Source of the DNA: Xanthobacteraceae bacterium
GTDB taxonomy: Bacteria > Pseudomonadota > Alphaproteobacteria > Rhizobiales > Xanthobacteraceae
Reading direction: 5' to 3'
Length of the DNA: 36,990 nt
Assembly (NCBI GenBank): GCA_019241285.1
Contig: JAFAXD010000214.1
Span: 1-36,990 of the forward strand
This document shows, piece by piece, positions 16,371 through 24,766 of the stretch; positions within the stretch are counted from its first letter, which is position 1; every line of letters begins with the position of its first letter. Under the pieces are notes generated by a model that was given only the letters and a program-made list of their open reading frames with translations, was not told the origin of the DNA and made no database searches. Position numbers and translations under genes: made by a program.

Positions 16371-17432
16371 TCAGAACGCGCCATCGCGCGAGTCGTAATG
16401 GGTATCCTTGCCAAGGCTCGGCAACCCACGTGATACCCAGTCCGCAACCCAATCAATCATGCGCGCGAGCGGGACTTGCGGATAACCAAACAGCCGCATG
16501 GCTTCAGCCGTGTTGATGAGCCAGCCTTCCGCCGCTTCGGTACCCTGCAGCACAGGCGTCTTGCCGAGGCGTTGGCCGAACTCGGTGGCGAGCCAGCGCG
16601 TACTGATGGTTTCCGGTCCACTCAGGTTGAGCGGCGAAGTGGGTACCGTGCAATGCCCCAGCGCGCGCAACACCATGGCGTTTGCGTCGCCTTGCCAGAT
16701 CACGTTCACATGTCCGGCGGAAAGATTGATGCTGGTACCGTTCAGCACGCGCGTGGCGATGTCGTGCAGGACGCCATAGCGCATGTCGATTGCGTAGTTG
16801 AGCCGGATCAGCCGGCCTGGCGTGGCGCGGGTGCGTGAGAAATAGTGAAACAGGCCCTCGCGTGCGACACAGGAATTGGCGTAGCTCCCGACCGGATTGG
16901 CCGGCGTGCTTTCGGTCGCCCCGCCATGGTGGATGTTTACAAAGGGATACACGTTGCCGGTCGAATAGGCGACGATCCGCGAACCTGCGAACGCCTCAGC
17001 GACCAGCGCCGGCACATAAGCGTTCATCGCCCAGGTGAGGTCCTCATTGCCGGTCGAACCGAATTTGCGGCCGGCCATAAAGATTACGTTGGGCAGCTTT
17101 GGCAAGGTCTCGATCGACGCGCGGTCGAGGAGATCCGCCTCGATACACTCAATGCCCCAGCTGGTCAGCTTGTCGCGCAGGCCCGCTTCGCTGAAGCGGG
17201 CGACGCCGATGATGCGCTTGCCCGGAGCCGCGCGGCGCGCCAGTCGTGCCAGCGTCGGTCCGACCTTGCCGCCGACCCCGAGCACGATGATATCGCCTTC
17301 GATCTGCGCAAGCTCTCGCGCCAGCACGGATGAAGGTGTGGTCATCACCTCTTCGAGGTGCTCGACATGATGAAAACGGTTGGGCAGGGCGGGTATGTCG
17401 GAGGGCGTGATCTGTTGCATCGGCTTCAACAT
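16371..17432 (-). CDS. NAD-dependent epimerase/dehydratase-like protein (atypical SDR)
   Basis: A 353-residue extended short-chain-dehydrogenase-like protein. The nucleotide-binding turn [14 protein letters not shown], the [17 protein letters not shown] region and [12 protein letters not shown] are visible. Where the family has YxxxK the sequence reads YANSC, so the catalytic lysine is absent; it may be a non-classical reductase or a binding protein. An alternative start at 17420 is equally possible. It is divergent from the MetE-core gene, and operator 3 lies between the two, so it is assigned to the TetR regulon. A sugar or sugar-acid substrate is the natural guess. Confidence 0.82.
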   Translation of the reverse strand: MLKPMQQITPSDIPALPNRFHHVEHLEEVMTTPSSVLARELAQIEGDIIVLGVGGKVGPTLARLARRAAPGKRIIGVARFSEAGLRDKLTSWGIECIEADLLDRASIETLPKLPNVIFMAGRKFGSTGNEDLTWAMNAYVPALVAEAFAGSRIVAYSTGNVYPFVNIHHGGATESTPANPVGSYANSCVAREGLFHYFSRTRATPGRLIRLNYAIDMRYGVLHDIATRVLNGTSINLSAGHVNVIWQGDANAMVLRALGHCTVPTSPLNLSGPETISTRWLATEFGQRLGKTPVLQGTEAAEGWLINTAEAMRLFGYPQVPLARMIDWVADWVSRGLPSLGKDTHYDSRDGAF

Positions 17433-17463
17433 GTAGGGCGTGACGACGCACGCCTGTCGGCGC

Positions 17464-17487
17464 TATAAGTAACCAGTTGGATACTAA
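17464..17487. promoter_or_regulatory. TetR operator 3 and -10 region of the MetE-like gene
   Basis: AGTAACCAgtTGGATACT (17468-17485) is an 18-base palindrome with one mismatch, matching operators 1 and 2 in sequence and spacing. On the plus strand TATAAG (17464-17469), 18 bases after GTGACG, gives a -10 box that runs into it; on the minus strand TTGCCG-N17-TAGTAT also overlaps. Both divergent genes could thus be controlled. Confidence 0.65.
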
Positions 17488-17534
17488 CGTCTCAGCTTAT
17501 CCTCGGCAAGACGAACGACCCGGAGCAGGTTCGC

Positions 17535-18551
17535 ATGCAGCAGACAAACGCGCCGCGCATCAAGACAACGGTTGTCGGCTCTTATCCGGTGCCCGATTGG
17601 CTCGCCGCGCTTCCCTCCGAGCAGGCGCTCATCGATGCGACGCGAGTTGTCATCCATACCCAGGAGCAGGCGGGCGTTGATCTCGTTTGCGATGGTGAGC
17701 TGTCGCGCTTCGACGTGAACCACCCTGAAACCAACGGCATGATCGAGTACTTCGTGCGGCCGATGACGGGCATTCGTACCGCGATGCGTTTCGATGAGCT
17801 CGTCGCGTATCGAGCGCAACGCGGCATGGGATTTCGCGCGCGTCCGCCCGCAGTTGTTGAAGGTCCAATCGGTCCCGGAACGCTTGATCTGCCCCAGGCT
17901 TGTGCCCGCGCCAAAAGCGTTGCCACCCGGCCATTCAAGTTCACGCTCACCGGCCCGCATATGTTGGCAAAGACGCTGGTGGATCATCACTACGGCAAGT
18001 TGCCCGAACTTGCACTGGCGCTCGGCGATGCGCTGGCCGAGCAAGTGCGTCATATCGATGCTGACGTCGTGCAGGTCGATGAAGCAAACTTGCCCGGCAG
18101 TCCGGATGAGTGGCCCTGGGCCGCAGAATCAATCAATCGCGTACTGCGCGCCGTGAAGAGAGTGCCCGCTGTGCACCTGTGCTTTGGCAACTACGGTGGT
18201 CAATCGATCCAGCAAGGCACTTGGGGAAAGCTGATCGACTATCTCAATGCCCTCACGGTTGATCACGTCGTCATGGAGACCGCGCACCGGCCGGCGCATG
18301 AACTCGAAGTCTTTCGCGGGTTGCGCCCCGACATCGGGCTCGGGCTCGGGGTGATCGATATCAAATCGACGCAGATTGAGAGCGCCGACCTGGTGGCGCG
18401 CAGTATCGAGCGGGCTACGAAAGTACTCGGCCCCGAGCGGGTGCGCTACGTGCATCCCGACTGTGGTTTTTGGATGCTCAAGCGAAGCATTGCCGACGGG
18501 AAGATTCGCGCCCTTGTGCTGGGCCGTGACCAATATGAGGGAAGGTCGTAA
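17535..18551 (+). CDS. MetE C-terminal-domain-like methyltransferase (cobalamin-independent methionine synthase core)
   Basis: A 338-residue protein equivalent to the catalytic C-terminal barrel of MetE, without the N-terminal domain needed for folate use by the E. coli enzyme. The zinc ligands are all kept: His214 and Cys216 (VHLCFGNYGG), Glu248 (VVMETAHR) and Cys310 (HPDCGFWML), as is VQVDEAN, equivalent to the homocysteine-contact region. GGAGCAGG precedes the ATG. Stand-alone MetE cores act with other methyl donors, and the family also holds thiol transferases. With a TetR operator upstream and a catabolic context, a demethylating or thiol-alkylating role on the imported compound is as likely as methionine synthesis. 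Confidence 0.88.
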   Translation: MQQTNAPRIKTTVVGSYPVPDWLAALPSEQALIDATRVVIHTQEQAGVDLVCDGELSRFDVNHPETNGMIEYFVRPMTGIRTAMRFDELVAYRAQRGMGFRARPPAVVEGPIGPGTLDLPQACARAKSVATRPFKFTLTGPHMLAKTLVDHHYGKLPELALALGDALAEQVRHIDADVVQVDEANLPGSPDEWPWAAESINRVLRAVKRVPAVHLCFGNYGGQSIQQGTWGKLIDYLNALTVDHVVMETAHRPAHELEVFRGLRPDIGLGLGVIDIKSTQIESADLVARSIERATKVLGPERVRYVHPDCGFWMLKRSIADGKIRALVLGRDQYEGRS

Positions 18552-18619
18552 ATTATCGATTCGGCTCGCGCGCAAGCAATTTCGGTTTCCGCAAGCAACC
18601 ACGACGTGAGCAAAATAGA

Positions 18620-18659
18620 AGCGGCCCCGAGTGAAGCCAAGAGGGTTTTCGGGGCCGCT
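18620..18659. repeat. 11-bp perfect inverted repeat, possible terminator
   Basis: AGCGGCCCCGA (18620-18630) and TCGGGGCCGCT (18649-18659) can form an 11-base-pair stem with an 18-base loop, 68 bases after the MetE-like gene. No T run follows on the plus strand; on the minus strand the stem is followed by TTCTATTTT. It could be a weak bidirectional terminator or a protein-binding site. The rest of 18552-18819 shows no gene I can support. Confidence 0.4.
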
Positions 18660-18819
18660 GCAGGCTCGGAGTTCGCAATCCGAACTGCCAATAGTAACGC
18701 CGCCGCGGTTGCCTGCGCGGCTGATCTCGGCACGGTAGCGGGCGGAATGGAGTGTGGTTTTCCTAGTCGCGTGTTCGTGGCAGATTCGCAGCGGATTCGG
18801 ACCGATGGGATGGGAGGGT

Positions 18820-20364
18820 ATGCGCAGGGCAGCCGTAATCGTCGCGCTCCTCGCAATCGCGTTTTTTGGCGCGTTGTGGATCATGGACTGGATCTGGCCG
18901 CGCGTGCCGCCGGGGGGTCCGCCTGCCCTGTCGGAGGTCCCCCCGCTCGATGCCGTTGCGCGTTCCTCGACCATTGTTGTGCCCGTCGCCATCGCCGACG
19001 CTGCCATTCGCGACGCCCTAGAGGCGCAAGCCCCACGCGATCTCGCGGGAAAAAAGGATAATCCCGTCGCTCAGCTGCTGTCGAACGCCGATATCGGCTG
19101 GACCGTGCATCGCGGTCCGCTGGCGGTTGCCGGACGTTCCGACGCACTCGTTGTTTCGACCGCCCTCAATGGCACGATGCACATCACCGGCCAGCTCAGC
19201 GAGGCGGCTGGCAATCTGACCGGCATGCTGGGAGGCCTGATCGACCGGAATCTTGGCGAAAACCTGCAGCGGCTGACTGGCAAGACGATTGATCAGCGCG
19301 CTGACTTTCGGGGCACAGTCACGATGACGGCCCGCCCGACGGTCACGGCAAACTGGCGGATCGACCCAAACCTGAACGCGCAGGTCTCGCTCGCCGACGC
19401 ATCCGTCTCGATCTCGGGCGTCCCGCTCAACATCGGCAACGAGGTCAAGCCTTATCTCGATCGGGCGGTGTCCGAGCAGGTGTCCCTTCTGCAGGGCCGG
19501 GTGCGCAGCGATCCGCGGCTCGAGCAGACGGCGCGAAGCCAATGGGCACAGATGTGCCGTTCCATTCCGATAGGGGGTGGTCCTCGCGGGTTGCCGAACC
19601 TTTGGCTGGAGGTGCGGCCGACCCGGGCCTTCTCGGCGCAGCCCCGATTCGAGGCCAATGACGTGATCCTCACACTGGGAGTTCAGGCCGAGACTCGCAT
19701 CGTCCCGACTGAAACCCGGCCGACGTGTCCGTTCCCGGCGGAGCTCGAGCTCGTTCCCCGGCCCGAACAGGGTCGGGTGCAGATTGCAGTCCCGATCGAC
19801 ATTCCTTTCCCTGAGCTGGACAAGCTGCTGGAGGCACAGCTGACCGGCAAGACGTACCCCCAGGATGGTAGCGGCCCGGTCGATGTCACCATTCGGCATG
19901 CCGCCCTGGCTCCGTCGGGGGACCGCCTGCTGATCTCGTTGCGGGTCAAAGCGCGCGAGAAGAAGAGCTGGTTTGGGCTAGGTGCGGAGGCGGACGTCTA
20001 TGTCTGGGGCCGTCCTCAACTCGATCGCGAGCAGCAGATTCTGCGCCTGACGGACATCGAGCTCGATGTCCAGTCAGAAGCGGCCTTTGGCCTGCTGGGT
20101 GCCGCAGCCCAGGCGGCTCGCCCGATGCTGCGCGATGAGCTCGCCCGATACGCCGTCATCGACCTCAAGCCATTCGCGGCCCAGGCCAAGCAGCAGTTAT
20201 CGGCAGCCGTGGCCGAGTTTGCCAGGCAAGACCCGTCCGTCCGCGTCGATGCCGGCATTACCGATCTGCGGCTGGTAGGCATCGCCTTTGATGCGAAGGC
20301 GCTCCGCGTCATCACTGAAGCGGAGGGCAACCTGAACATCGCGGTCTTGAATCTCGCCCTATAG
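18820..20364 (+). CDS. DUF4403 family envelope protein
   Basis: A 514-residue protein I recognise as DUF4403, a family of unknown function common in proteobacteria. Residues 1-25 are a hydrophobic anchor or uncleaved signal (RRAAVIVALLAIAFFGALWIMDWIWP), then a Pro-rich stretch, then a long beta-rich extracytoplasmic part with repeated lipid-binding-like segments (VPVAIADAAIRDALEAQ; VPIDIPFPELDKLLEAQLTGKTYP) that look like internal duplication. GGGAG lies 3-4 bases before the ATG at 18820; an ATG at 18805 is also in frame. A role at the inner-membrane periplasmic face is all that can be inferred. No operon partner is evident. Confidence 0.82.
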   Translation: MRRAAVIVALLAIAFFGALWIMDWIWPRVPPGGPPALSEVPPLDAVARSSTIVVPVAIADAAIRDALEAQAPRDLAGKKDNPVAQLLSNADIGWTVHRGPLAVAGRSDALVVSTALNGTMHITGQLSEAAGNLTGMLGGLIDRNLGENLQRLTGKTIDQRADFRGTVTMTARPTVTANWRIDPNLNAQVSLADASVSISGVPLNIGNEVKPYLDRAVSEQVSLLQGRVRSDPRLEQTARSQWAQMCRSIPIGGGPRGLPNLWLEVRPTRAFSAQPRFEANDVILTLGVQAETRIVPTETRPTCPFPAELELVPRPEQGRVQIAVPIDIPFPELDKLLEAQLTGKTYPQDGSGPVDVTIRHAALAPSGDRLLISLRVKAREKKSWFGLGAEADVYVWGRPQLDREQQILRLTDIELDVQSEAAFGLLGAAAQAARPMLRDELARYAVIDLKPFAAQAKQQLSAAVAEFARQDPSVRVDAGITDLRLVGIAFDAKALRVITEAEGNLNIAVLNLAL

Positions 20365-20499
20365 AGCGTTTTGTAAAACTCAGTAAGCCGTTCTTCCGAG
20401 CGGTCGTTTTCGTGATAAGTTGGCCTCGCAATTTGCCTAGTGCCGCCGGGGTCTTTTATTGAATTGTTTCTGATCGCCACAGCCTGATGGGGCCCTGCC

Positions 20500-21408
20500 A
20501 TGGTCATTGATCAAACGCCACCCAGCCAGGTTGTTGACACCCTGCGTGCCGCCCTCGACGAGGTCGAGATCGGGGTGGTGTTGCTGGACCGGGATCTGGT
20601 GCCGCAATTCGTCAATCGCTGCTTCATGCGCATGTGGCATCTGAACAATGCGACGGAACTCGAGAAACTCGATTTCGAAGGTCTGATGCAGGTTATCGTG
20701 AGCAAACAGGCTCAGCCGATGCCTGCGATCAAGTTCAATGAGTTCATTAAGAAACGAGCCGAGCTTATTCGCGCCGGTGCCGAGGACCCACGCGACGTGC
20801 GCGTTGATGGCGGCAAGGTCATCCGCGTCAAGTGCAAACCTTTGACCGATGGCGGGCGCATGCTGGTCTATACCGATGTTACCGATCTGATTGAACAGGC
20901 CGACAAGCTGAAAGAGCTTGCGACGGTTGACGGCATGACCGGTTTGTTCAATCGCCGGCATTTCTTTTCGCTCGCCGAGATCGAGTGGGCCAGGTATCAA
21001 CGCCATTGGCGGCCGATGTCGCTGTTAATGATCGACATCGACCGGTTCAAGTCGATCAATGATCAATTCGGCCATGATGTGGGCGATCACATCATCATTC
21101 GCATCGCTGATATTTGCCGCGAGGAGAAACGCAAGTCTGATGTCGTCGCGCGCTTCGGGGGAGAGGAGTTCCTGTTGCTGTTGCCCGAAACGGACCTGGA
21201 CGAGGCACAGAGCGTGGCGGAGCGATTGCGTCGCGTGGTTGAAATGCGCGAGTTTTCGATCGCTTCGCGTGCCATAACGACAACGATCAGTATCGGGGTC
21301 GCTCAAGCCAATCCATACATGGAAACGCTGTTCGATCTCATCAAAATGACCGACCAAGCGCTTTATGCCGCTAAGAACGGCGGCCGTAATCGGGTCTGGG
21401 CGGCCTGA
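20500..21408 (+). CDS. PAS-like sensor diguanylate cyclase (GGDEF)
   Basis: A 302-residue cytosolic protein: PAS-like sensor domain at about 10-130 (LDEVEIGVVLLDRDLVPQFVN... RMLVYTDVTDL), a short coiled linker, and a GGDEF domain at about 140-300. The active-site motif is GGEEF (220-224) and the product-inhibition site RKSD (211-214) sits the canonical five residues before it, so it should make cyclic-di-GMP and be feedback-inhibited. No EAL domain is present. No strong ribosome site precedes the ATG. It stands alone as a transcription unit in the 135-base gap after DUF4403. Confidence 0.93.
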   Translation: MVIDQTPPSQVVDTLRAALDEVEIGVVLLDRDLVPQFVNRCFMRMWHLNNATELEKLDFEGLMQVIVSKQAQPMPAIKFNEFIKKRAELIRAGAEDPRDVRVDGGKVIRVKCKPLTDGGRMLVYTDVTDLIEQADKLKELATVDGMTGLFNRRHFFSLAEIEWARYQRHWRPMSLLMIDIDRFKSINDQFGHDVGDHIIIRIADICREEKRKSDVVARFGGEEFLLLLPETDLDEAQSVAERLRRVVEMREFSIASRAITTTISIGVAQANPYMETLFDLIKMTDQALYAAKNGGRNRVWAA

Positions 21409-21616
21409 CAGACACGAGAGCTGATTGCTCGGCAATATCGAGTGCCGCACCGCAACCAATTTTGCACGCGTCGCGGGCAACCATAATGGGCAGCGGCCTG
21501 CGACAAGGCCAATGCGCGAGCGCAGAATGTCTGTGCAACTTGCGGTCGGCCGTTTTAAGATCGCAAGGCGCGTGACGGAACCGGACCGGATAAGTCGGCC
21601 GTGGAGAGTAGGTCCC

Positions 21617-21880
21617 GTGGACAAAGTGCGCTTGTTCTGGTGCCTGGTGCTGATCTTTGGGCTGAGCCTTGCAGTGGCGGCGTTGAGCTGGGCCGCGAGT
21701 GAGCTGGCCGATGGCGCAGAGTTTGCTTTCGACAACCTCCTCGATGGCACTTTGGTGATAGCGACGGGAACGACTTTGCTGAGTGCCGTATTGTTGATGA
21801 TCTTCGCTCCCGCGGTGTTTCACGAGCGATATGAACAGACGCGCGTCCCGCATGAGGAGCCGCGCGTCCCGCGCAATTAG
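21617..21880 (+). CDS. small two-helix membrane protein, unknown
   Basis: About 87 residues if translation begins at the GTG at 21617, which has GGAGAGTAGG just before it. The frame is open back to 21425, but that part is basic, low-hydrophobicity sequence without family character. Two transmembrane segments are visible (VRLFWCLVLIFGLSLAVAAL and LVIATGTTLLSAVLLMIFAP) with a short charged tail ending RVPHEEPRVPRN. No function recognised. Confidence 0.6.
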   Translation: MDKVRLFWCLVLIFGLSLAVAALSWAASELADGAEFAFDNLLDGTLVIATGTTLLSAVLLMIFAPAVFHERYEQTRVPHEEPRVPRN

Positions 21881-21970
21881 TGGAGCGTATTCGCCCGCGT
21901 AGCGGATCCTGAAGCCGCCGCCGCGATCGCTCTCCAGTTGCCATCCATCATTCTACTCAACAAGGAACAG

Positions 21971-21995
21971 GGAACAGTGTTCCGGCTTCCTCGTT
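21971..21995 (+). promoter_or_regulatory. EcfG-type (general stress response) promoter
   Basis: GGAAC (21971-21975), a 16-base spacer and CGTT (21992-21995) match the established alphaproteobacterial EcfG consensus GGAAC-N16/17-CGTT exactly. The start point would be about 30 bases before the ATG of the Gly/Tyr-rich gene. The -35 area also contains the small palindrome GGAACAGTGTTCC. Confidence 0.65.
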
Positions 21996-22032
21996 CCTAT
22001 GCAGGAGTGCGTCAACTAGAAAGGCATCACAC

Positions 22033-22746
22033 ATGAACTTTGCGGGTAAGATCACGGCCGCCGTGGCCCTCACGGGAGCGCTCGCGGTAGCTTCGGCTAC
22101 TCCTTCACAAGCTCGTTGGTGGGGCGGCTGGGGTTGGGGCGGCCCTGTCGCAGCGGGCATAGGTCTTGGCCTTGCGGGCGCAGCGCTTGCGAGTGCGGCA
22201 GTCGCGGGGCCTTACTACGGCGGCTATTACGGCTACGGGTACCCGGGGTATGCGGCATATGGCTACGACTATCCCGGCTATGCCTACGGGTACGGATACC
22301 CCGGTTATGCGAGCTACGGGTATGATGTCGACTATGGCTACGGCCCGGGCGGCTACGCGAGCTACGGTTACGGCCCATCCTACGGCTATGTCGGAAGCAC
22401 CTATAGCCGCTCCTACGCTTATGCTCCGCGCTATCGTTATCGCTCCTACGGCACTTATGCGACGCGTGGCGGGCGCACCTATGCGGCCTCACCCGTTTAT
22501 CGGAACGGACGCGCCTACGGCATGGCATCAGGGCGACGGGCCTATGGGATGGCGAACGGTGGTGGGGTCACGACGACCAATATCAGCGGGGTATCTCGCC
22601 GTATGAACACGGCTGCTCCCGGTATGGCAGCGGGACGGGCTCAAGCCGGGCGCGCCGCGCAGGCCAATGCAATGCCCGCTGGAACCGCGATGCAAGGTGG
22701 CGCTGCCGCTTCGCCTCATGGTGCGGGAATGGAACAGCGCCGTTAA
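22033..22746 (+). CDS. exported Gly/Tyr-rich low-complexity protein
   Basis: A 237-residue exported protein with a signal peptide (residues 1-27, ending SQA-R), a Trp/Gly segment RWWGGWGWGG, a hydrophobic stretch (PVAAGIGLGLAGAALASAAVAG), and then about 90 residues of degenerate YGYPGYA-type repeats, followed by an Arg/Tyr/Ala-rich tail. Such proteins are common in Hyphomicrobiales and are usually annotated hypothetical. The EcfG-type promoter upstream and a strong terminator downstream make it a monocistronic, probably stress- or stationary-phase-induced envelope protein. Repeats may self-associate or bind polysaccharide; this is speculation. Confidence 0.8.
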   Translation: MNFAGKITAAVALTGALAVASATPSQARWWGGWGWGGPVAAGIGLGLAGAALASAAVAGPYYGGYYGYGYPGYAAYGYDYPGYAYGYGYPGYASYGYDVDYGYGPGGYASYGYGPSYGYVGSTYSRSYAYAPRYRYRSYGTYATRGGRTYAASPVYRNGRAYGMASGRRAYGMANGGGVTTTNISGVSRRMNTAAPGMAAGRAQAGRAAQANAMPAGTAMQGGAAASPHGAGMEQRR

Positions 22747-22771
22747 CGCCGGGTAGTCACCCGATGTTTCA

Positions 22772-22808
22772 TGTGCCCGCGGCGGTAGCCGCGGGCACAG
22801 GTTTGTTT
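22772..22808 (+). terminator. intrinsic terminator of the Gly/Tyr-rich gene
   Basis: TGTGCCCGCGGC (22772-22783), a GGTA loop and GCCGCGGGCACA (22788-22799) form a perfect 12-base-pair stem, followed by GGTTTGTTTG. It lies 25 bases after the stop codon. Confidence 0.8.
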
Positions 22809-22908
22809 GCCCGATTGCGTTCAGCGCTAGCAAACTGCCGTGATCTCGACGTATGGTTCGGGTCGCCTAACGGAGTGCGGGTCACAACGCACCGAAGTGG
22901 GAGGCTTG

Positions 22909-24084
22909 ATGCTCGAGCGGTCGCGCGATCGCGTCCAATCGCCTGCCGATTTTGTTGAACGAGCGCGCGCGCTGGCGCCGATGATTACCGCTGCCGCACC
23001 CCGCATCGAACAGGACGGTGCAATCTCAGCGGATGTCATCGCCGCAATGCATGATGCGCGTCTGTTCCGCCTGCTCATTCCACGCGTTTATGATGGCGAG
23101 GAGTTGCAACCCGTCTGGTATGTGCAGGCGGTCGAAGCGATTGCCAAGGCCGACGCCAGCACCGCCTGGTGCATGGCCCAGGCGTCCGGGTCGTCGCTCG
23201 GTGCGGCCTATCTGGCGCCAGCGGTCGCGCGCGATGTGTTTGGCGCTCGCGACGCTGCGCTGGCGTCGGGGCCGCCAGGAACGAACTCGCGCGCAATTGC
23301 TGTAGAAGGCGGGTTTCGGGTGACTGGTTCCTGGCCTTTCGCCAGCGGCATCGGGCATGCGACTTGGCTTGGCGCTCACTGCACCATTTGCGACGCGCAT
23401 GGGTCGCCGCGGCGAGAGGAAGACGGCCGGGCGGTCGAGCGCACGCTCCTGTTCCCGAAAGCATGCGCCGTCATTACCGAATCTTGGGATGTGATGGGCC
23501 TGCGCGGGACCGGCAGCCATCGCTACGCCGTTAAAGATCTTTTTGTCCGAGAGGCCTATTCGTTCACCCGCGACGCCGCTGCTGAGCGGCGCCTGGACGC
23601 GCCGCTCTATCGGTTTTCCATCCTGAACATGTTTGGATTTGGTTTCGCGGCTGTCGCGCTTGGCATCGCGCGCGCCATGCTGGATGCGTTCGTGCAATTG
23701 GCAGCAGAGAAGGCGCCGCACGGTTCGGCCCGACGGTTGCGCGAGGATGCCGTTGTCCAACATGAGGTTGCGCTGGCAGAAGCGCGAGTGCGCGCGGCCC
23801 GGGCGTATTTGCTGACAACGTTACAAGAGGCCTGGGACATCGCGGTCGTCGACGGTTTCACCCCGGCGGGAAGCGCATTGATGCGGTTAGCGTCCGTTTA
23901 TGTGATCCGCGAAGCCGGCGCAGTTGTGGCGGCCATCTATCACGCAGCCGGTTCTTCCGCGATCTTCCGCGCGCAAGAATTCGAGCGGCGCTTTCGCGAC
24001 ATGAACACCGTCTCGCAGCAGCTGCAGGCGCGGGGTTCGCATTTCCAACTTGCCGGGCAACATCTGCTCGGCTTGCACTCCTGA
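22909..24084 (+). CDS. acyl-CoA dehydrogenase-fold flavoprotein (HpaH/DszC-like monooxygenase or dehydrogenase)
   Basis: A 391-residue protein of the acyl-CoA dehydrogenase superfamily: N-terminal helical domain (ADFVERARALAPMI... ISADVIAAMHDARLFRLLIPRVYDGEEL), middle beta domain (GFRVTGSWPFASGIGHATWLG; GLRGTGSHRYAVKDLFV) and C-terminal helical bundle with FRDMNTVSQQLQARGSHFQLAG. The SWPFASGIGHA and MGLRGTGS blocks are typical of the group including 4-hydroxyphenylacetate/pigment hydroxylases and DszC rather than fatty-acid enzymes; the usual catalytic Glu motif of acyl-CoA dehydrogenases is not evident. GGGAGG lies 4 bases before the ATG at 22909, excluding the ATG at 22840. The substrate is unknown, and a separate flavin reductase would be needed if it is a monooxygenase; none is adjacent. 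Confidence 0.85.
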   Translation: MLERSRDRVQSPADFVERARALAPMITAAAPRIEQDGAISADVIAAMHDARLFRLLIPRVYDGEELQPVWYVQAVEAIAKADASTAWCMAQASGSSLGAAYLAPAVARDVFGARDAALASGPPGTNSRAIAVEGGFRVTGSWPFASGIGHATWLGAHCTICDAHGSPRREEDGRAVERTLLFPKACAVITESWDVMGLRGTGSHRYAVKDLFVREAYSFTRDAAAERRLDAPLYRFSILNMFGFGFAAVALGIARAMLDAFVQLAAEKAPHGSARRLREDAVVQHEVALAEARVRAARAYLLTTLQEAWDIAVVDGFTPAGSALMRLASVYVIREAGAVVAAIYHAAGSSAIFRAQEFERRFRDMNTVSQQLQARGSHFQLAGQHLLGLHS

Positions 24085-24265
24085 TGTCCTGTTTCCGTGC
24101 CAGGCTGGAAGTTGGTGATAGAGACGGCGCTTCCGGAGCGCACCCCGCAGGGCCTCGGTGCCGCCGATTCCGCCCTAGACGCTCAGCGGCGCTTGGAATC
24201 TAGGCTTCCTCGACGCAGTATGACAAAACACCAGGGAACGAATCGGGGTGGATCACACGACGGCG

Positions 24266-24751
24266 ATGACTTGGAATCCGGCGCATATCCGAATGCTGGG
24301 GTTTGCGGCTTGTGCGGGCCTATTGTTTGGATGCACCTCCGCGACGCCGCCCCTGCCACAGCCAACCAATCCGCAGGTGACGATCTCGGGAACGAGTCTC
24401 GATCGTGTCAAGAAGGCGCTCGTTGCCGAGATGTCCAAGCGCAAGTTCCACGTGGCCAAGGACGGCGGGCAGACCCTCGCGTTTGAGCAGCCGGCCTCCA
24501 AGGCGGCCCTGGAAAGCCTCCCGTCGCGCGCTGTGCGGGGCGGCAATCCGGTGGAGCGGGTCACCTTTACGATTGCATCCGAGAAGGACGACATTCAGGT
24601 CAGTGCGGATGTTACCATCCTGCGCAAGCTCGCAGCCATGGAGGGCGAAACCGAGATTAACCAAGGCCCCGAAGGGCAGAGCGTCCAGGCCATTCTCGAT
24701 CAGATCGCCAGCCAAGTCGGTACCGCGAAGCCCATAAAAAAAGAGAACTGA
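24266..24751 (+). CDS. putative lipoprotein of unknown function
   Basis: About 161 residues with a lipoprotein signal: a short basic start, a hydrophobic core (MLGFAACAGLLFG) and the lipobox LFGC followed by TSATPPLP. The mature part has a small alpha/beta pattern (SLDRVKKALVAEMSKRKFHV; RVTFTIASEKDDIQVSADVTI) and a Lys-rich C-terminus. GTG 24248 and ATG 24293 are alternative starts; no ribosome site is decisive. It should be anchored in a membrane facing the periplasm. Function not recognised. Confidence 0.72.
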   Translation: MTWNPAHIRMLGFAACAGLLFGCTSATPPLPQPTNPQVTISGTSLDRVKKALVAEMSKRKFHVAKDGGQTLAFEQPASKAALESLPSRAVRGGNPVERVTFTIASEKDDIQVSADVTILRKLAAMEGETEINQGPEGQSVQAILDQIASQVGTAKPIKKEN

Positions 24752-24766
24752 TCGGCTGCGATCACA

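Noticed and set aside
17433-17534. Possible riboswitch before the MetE-like gene
   Set aside because: The leader is too short and the operator occupies most of it; no SAM or cobalamin riboswitch core is seen.
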